Source: Flavobacterium psychraerolatum (lineage in GTDB: Bacteria; Bacteroidota; Bacteroidia; Flavobacteriales; Flavobacteriaceae). Taken from it: a stretch of 64,000 nucleotides of DNA. The translations under genes were made by a program, and so were the position numbers. The first letter of the stretch is position 1; each line of letters begins with the position of its first letter. Shown here piece by piece: positions 63,288 to 64,000 of the stretch. The stretch is taken from contig NZ_JAOQMX010000004.1 of NCBI RefSeq assembly GCF_025960985.1, positions 1-64,000 on the forward strand, written 5' to 3'. The notes under the pieces were generated by a model, which worked only from the letters and a program-made list of their open reading frames with translations, ran no database searches and was not told where the DNA came from.

Positions 63288-64000
63288 ATGAACTGGATAG
63301 ACTATATAGTGGTTATCGTTTACCTAATTGCTTTTCTAGGATTAGGAGTGTTTTTTAAGGAAAACAAAGATGCAAAGGATTATTTCCTAGGAGGTAAGGA
63401 AATGGGATGGTTTCCGTTAAGTTTATCTGCCATGGCAACCCAACTCTCTGCCATCAGTTTTATTTCGGCGCCTGCGTTTGTTGGTTTAGCACAAGGCGGA
63501 GGAATGAAATGGTTGACTTTTGAGTTGGCAGTTCCATTGGCCATGATTGGGATTATTTTGATTATTGTTCCGCCACTTTATCGTGCGAATATTGTAAGTA
63601 TATATGAGTTTGTTGAAAGACGTTTTTCGACTTCTACTCGAATTGTTTTGAGTTTTGTTTTTCAAATTAGCCGTTCGTTATCTACTGGCGTTGCGGTGTA
63701 TACCATAGCCATTATTTTGCAGTCGGTTTTAAATATTAGCTTTCACTACACCATTATATTGATTACTGTAATTACCATTGTTTACTCCTTTATGGGTGGA
63801 ATGAAAGCCGTAGTATGGGGTGATGCTATCCAGATGATTATCCTTTTTGGTGGATTATTGATTTGTATTTATTACGGTTGGGGTTTATTGCAAGCGAATC
63901 CAAATTTCAACGGTTTTGAAACGGAACGTTTGCAAGTGGTAGACATGAATAATTTAGGATTTGATGGTGGTACTTTTGGGTTTTTACCTATGATGTTAGG
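63288..64000 (+). CDS. Sodium:solute symporter (SSS family), 5' part
   Basis: The gene starts with ATG at 63288, 20 bases after the glycosidase stop, and runs open to the right edge (237 codons seen). The protein begins MNWIDYIVVIVYLIAFLGLGVFF, then DAKDYFLGGKEMGWFPLSLSAMATQLSAISFISAPAF, the well-known SSS opening. At least five helices are seen. SSS carriers bring in sugars, sugar acids or amino acids with sodium. Its place after the glycosidase points to the glycoside as cargo, so it completes an uptake-and-cleavage set with the receptor. Confidence 0.9.
   Translation, partial: MNWIDYIVVIVYLIAFLGLGVFFKENKDAKDYFLGGKEMGWFPLSLSAMATQLSAISFISAPAFVGLAQGGGMKWLTFELAVPLAMIGIILIIVPPLYRANIVSIYEFVERRFSTSTRIVLSFVFQISRSLSTGVAVYTIAIILQSVLNISFHYTIILITVITIVYSFMGGMKAVVWGDAIQMIILFGGLLICIYYGWGLLQANPNFNGFETERLQVVDMNNLGFDGGTFGFLPMML

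Overview
The window looks like the chromosome of a member of the Flavobacteriaceae, most likely Flavobacterium or a close relative. It is AT-rich and has several TAnnTTTG promoter boxes typical of Bacteroidota. It also carries a SusC/SusD/SusE starch locus, a type IX secretion (T9SS) C-terminal sorting domain, many lipoproteins and a class I fumarase. No rRNA, tRNA or CRISPR array was seen. The species is an inference; no marker gene fixes it.

Region by region. 1-2.9 kb is an accessory patch: the start of an IS3-type transposase gene, a J-domain protein coupled to a tryptophan-repeat protein, a gene with a foreign-looking 3' end, and two diverged 150-bp direct repeats. 2.9-7.1 kb has a metallo-beta-lactamase-fold hydrolase, an AraC regulator beside a short-chain dehydrogenase, and a c-type cytochrome. 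7.1-11.5 kb (minus strand) holds a periplasmic molybdenum hydroxylase (2Fe-2S subunit plus Tat-exported molybdopterin subunit) with its XdhC and MobA-like maturation factors. The neighbouring cytochrome c is a plausible electron acceptor. 11.8-20.1 kb has a DUF1569 protein and then a probable operon: response regulator, sensor kinase, PepSY-like lipoprotein and a TolC/adaptor/RND efflux pump. The regulator gene and the pump segment share an 11-bp-spaced direct repeat ahead of their promoters. 20.2-27.1 kb is mostly housekeeping: O6-alkylguanine repair, a serine hydrolase, an exonuclease, a SpmA/SpmB-like membrane protein, a small membrane ORF, a tandem FKBP lipoprotein and fumarase.

27.3-42.3 kb (minus strand) is a complete starch utilization locus: SusR-like membrane regulator, GH97 alpha-glucosidase, SusC, SusD, SusE, a T9SS-secreted GH13 amylase and a periplasmic GH13 amylase. 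Candidate operators (CACTACT type) occur upstream of both GH97 and SusC. A terminator sits between susE and the secreted amylase. 42.4-52.8 kb holds a small membrane protein, a phosphatase, a beta-barrel protein, an ALDH7-type dehydrogenase, an EEP-family nuclease/phosphatase, an LD-carboxypeptidase, YraN, an ACT-like protein and the conserved three-gene set ATP-grasp / alpha-E / transglutaminase.

53.1-58 kb looks like part of a uronate or alginate pathway: alpha-ketoglutaric semialdehyde dehydrogenase, an RraA-like protein and a PL6 lyase. Two of the promoter regions share a 15/18-matching operator-like motif. 58.1 kb to the end is a separate carbohydrate system: a LacI regulator with two overlapping operators, a TonB-dependent receptor without a SusD partner, a GH63-like glycosidase and the start of a sodium:solute symporter. 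Its substrate is unknown and this is the best candidate for something undescribed. Many intergenic gaps hold palindromic or dispersed-type repeats, some unusually elaborate (4.1-4.4 kb and 8.67-8.80 kb).
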